From Nyssa sinensis (taxonomy: Eukaryota > Streptophyta > Magnoliopsida > Cornales > Nyssaceae), in assembly GCA_008638375.1 (NCBI GenBank), contig CM018041.1, positions 6,935,501-6,999,500 of the forward strand: 64,000 nt of DNA. The letters run 5' to 3'. Of the stretch, positions 61,432 to 64,000 are shown in pieces. The first letter of the stretch is position 1, and each line of letters opens with the position of its first letter. The notes beneath the pieces were generated by a model. That model searched no databases. It was not told the DNA's origin and was given only the letters and a program-made list of their open reading frames with translations. Both the position numbers and the translations under genes were made by a program.

Positions 61432-64000
61432 ATTTGAGTGAATCCTGCCTCTTATATTGTAGCTGAAATTAAACCTAGCAAGATTGTACATTGAAATGAT
61501 TTATCTAATTCATCTTTTAATACACATTTGGAGATTAAATCCGAAGAAAGTGAATATTGAAAAGTTCAGAAGCTGAGTAAGTATTTTCAACATAGGTATC
61601 TATAAAATGGTCGGGGAGAACTAGAACCAATATACAAAAGAGCTTTTTTTTTTTTCCAGCTAATTCAGAAATTCAATCCAAATTTAGAATTTCCTAGCCT
61701 ATGGATTTATCTGAATCTTTCAAATTCTGACTTTTTTAAGAATTCGAAAATTCCAATATTTTTTTAAAAACACTGTTGTGTGCCTACTTTCAACAAATTT
61801 CTATGCTGAATTTGTAAGACTCGATTTTATTATCCCCCCACCCCCTCGATTTTTTCAAAATTATTTCTGACTACTAAACCATTTCTTACCAGTCAAATTA
61901 ATTCAAATAATTCGAATCCAGATTTTGTAAACTCCCAAAAAATCTTGGAAGCTCAAGAACAAGAAGCAAATAATTGTATTCTAAGACTCGAATTGCTTTC
62001 TGAGTGCCTTGAATGAGAGCATATGCAATCAGACTCTTCAAAATTGAGCTAAAATACTACTTTTTGAAGAGATCTCCAACAATGCTCAGCATTCTAACTC
62101 CAACAACACTTCACTGCGTTTTTTTTTTTTTTATATCATTTTTCGTTATAGTGGACAAATGTTCTCAAAACTTGCTCACACTCAAAAACAAATAAAAAAT
62201 AAAAAGGAAGACAAATATACTTAACATGAGCTCCAAGAGAAAATAATTAAAAGTTGCGCAATAATTTTAAAAAATTGTACTTATACTAACATGAAAGAAA
62301 ATAAATTACACTTGAGCTGAATCAGTTCACTATAGGCTACCATTTTGCCCATATGCCTAGCCAGTTTAAGACTATTTTCCCTTCAACTCTCTATTTTGAT
62401 TGAAGTTTGATTTGCTAGTCTTGTTCGAGATGCTATGCCATTTTTCCCTCTCTTTTTTTTGGACATGTGATTACATTCGGAGTCCAAATTGCAGATTCAC
62501 AGACATTGTCATAGCCGTTACCTTCATACCTATCCCTTCCCCTTACTCATAATAAACAAATAAAAAAGGAATAATTAAACGGACCTCTCCCCACCATCCC
62601 CATTGGAACTTGGAAGACACACATTAACAAAAATTGATGTTCTATCCTAGCATTAAAAAAAAATAATGCTGTCATATGCTTTTTTCATTACCATCATTGA
62701 TGCTTGTCAAGTAAACTGAAGGCAGGGCAGTGTAATTTTAGAGAACACAAGGAAAAAGTTAATGTATTTGTAAGTAATTATAATAAAACAAGAATAATTC
62801 AAAATTGAAGAAGTACATTTAAAATAAAAGTTAGGAGGGAACCCAAATAGCAGAGATAGAGACTACTGTTAAAAAATAGCAGAGAGATAAGAGAATTCGA
62901 ATAGCACTCGTCGTTTAAAAAGCAAGAGCCAATGGGAAAGAGTTATTGAGGACATTCGTGATTTTAGTTCAAATTATCAAATGCCTCCAACAAAATCATG
63001 TTTCAAGCGCAAATAAAAGATTGCACTAACTTTATATTTTCTAGAACTCTAATGGCACATTTCCAATTTGGAGCCGCACAGTTCTGTAGCAGTTCAACTC
63101 CCTTGTTTTTACTTCCTTTTTTTTTTTTTTTGGGGGGGGGGGGTGTGTGGTTTGCCTAGTATGACACCAATTGCAACAAAGATCCTATAGCTTGACCAAT
63201 GCACAAAAGCATATCTAACACATCTGATAAGCTTCTCAATTTCTAATGCATAAACGATTGTTCCTGAATGATTTAAAAAAGAACAAGGATTTACGGATCT
63301 ACGGTCCTTTTAACAGACAAGTAATACAGAGTACATATCACCACCTACACCTTGTGTCCCCTAATTCGCACAAAGCAAAGAGACACATAGAGATGGAAAG
63401 AATTGAAGGATTCGAGGAAACAAACTGCAAACCTTGTGGCGCTCCAACAAAGATAACCACGAAACTATCCATATCGGAGACTGAATTCACTCGATACCAT
63501 GAAATGATGGCAAGACAGGCGATAAGAGGATCTCCATAACCAACAGCTTCTGAAGACCACAAAGTATCAAGAAAATGATAAGCGGAGGGTTTTTACTTTT
63601 TACAGCCAGACATGTTACAAACCCCATGCAATCAACTGCTGAGAGTAAAACTATGGTATGATATATATAAATTTCATGCACTTGGAAGCAATCTGAAGTT
63701 AAAAAGTAAACCGCATCACCTCAATAATATAATATGCTCTAAAACTAAAATAATGAACAAGATCATAGACCTATAAAAACAATGTGAGATACAAAAACTA
63801 CTTCTAAGTATACCAATGCCCAAGTGCAAGAGAACTAGCTTTCATGCATCAAGTACACAGTCCATAAAGTAACTGGCATTGTTCACAAAACAGTGTCGGG
63901 TTCTATACAAGTCAAGATAAACAATGCATGTACGTCATCCCTGTACTAACAGACTGAGTGGAGCAAAGGGATGCACTCGAACAAGCCAAGATAGACAAAG
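60853..64000. other. Downstream spacer, no recognisable gene
   Basis: Begins with the 3' UTR of the DCD-Kelch gene. It holds a (CT)n(AT)n compound microsatellite (61363-61429), a T-run next to an 11-G run (63119-63142) and otherwise AT-rich DNA. A minus-strand open stretch at 63338-63562 (EAVGYGDPLIACLAIISW...) has a plausible acceptor before it and a donor-like caaggttt inside it, but matches no family I know. It might be part of a gene lying beyond the window. Confidence 0.4.
61363..61429. repeat. Compound (CT)n(AT)n microsatellite
   Basis: About 16 CT units pass directly into about 17 AT units. Confidence 0.92.

Noticed and set aside
61177..61491. 104-aa minus-strand ORF with IY and RE repeats
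   Set aside because: Created by the compound (CT)n(AT)n microsatellite.

Overview
This is nuclear DNA from a flowering plant, most likely a woody core eudicot. The evidence is split genes with GT-AG introns, very AT-rich spacers, an Au-type SINE, L1-type LINEs with poly(A) tails, Copia remnants and five plant gene families. Species cannot be fixed from the sequence; a rosid tree is a guess. No bacterial-type operons, CRISPR arrays or rRNA/tRNA genes were seen.

Layout. (1) 1-3146: diverged tandem duplication, its second copy interrupted by a solo-LTR-like insertion. (2) 3147-4997 (-): intact nine-exon Ca2+-dependent staphylococcal-like nuclease (CAN family), 333 aa. (3) 4998-9880: spacer with a decayed Copia 3' end and a possible organelle-derived patch. 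(4) 9881-10378 (-): ERD15, a small PAM2-motif stress protein, with an ABRE/G-box cluster 0.8-0.9 kb upstream of its TATA box. (5) 15445-19109 (+): a CHX-type cation/H+ antiporter, full length (about 810 aa) except for two single-base insertions that break the frame. (6) 20499-29696 (-): intact seven-exon RETICULATA-RELATED 5/6-like plastid protein (ChaN/DUF399 plus DUF3411), 748 aa, with TE insertions in its first intron. (7) 29697-38460: spacer with foldback MITEs and a LINE remnant. (8) 38461-60852 (+): a DCD-plus-Kelch gene spread over 22 kb because its introns hold three LINE copies, a large solo LTR, a tRNA-derived SINE and an Au SINE; one exon carries a +1 frameshift. (9) 60853-64000: spacer without a recognisable gene.

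The genes form no pathway. The closest thing to a functional neighbourhood is the CAN nuclease lying on the same strand as the RER5/6-like gene. From memory, Arabidopsis has this pairing twice (At2g40410/At2g40400 and At3g56170/At3g56140), which would make it ancient microsynteny into which ERD15 and CHX have been placed here. The rest of the window is shaped by transposons: one LINE family has four copies in introns, and at least three foldback elements sit in spacers.

I did not find a new enzymatic or defence system. The items most worth a second look are the three independent +1 frameshifts in otherwise intact genes, the internal repeats in the DCD-Kelch linker, a 34-bp perfect inverted repeat in an intron, a tRNA-derived SINE with target-site duplication, and the ABRE cluster.
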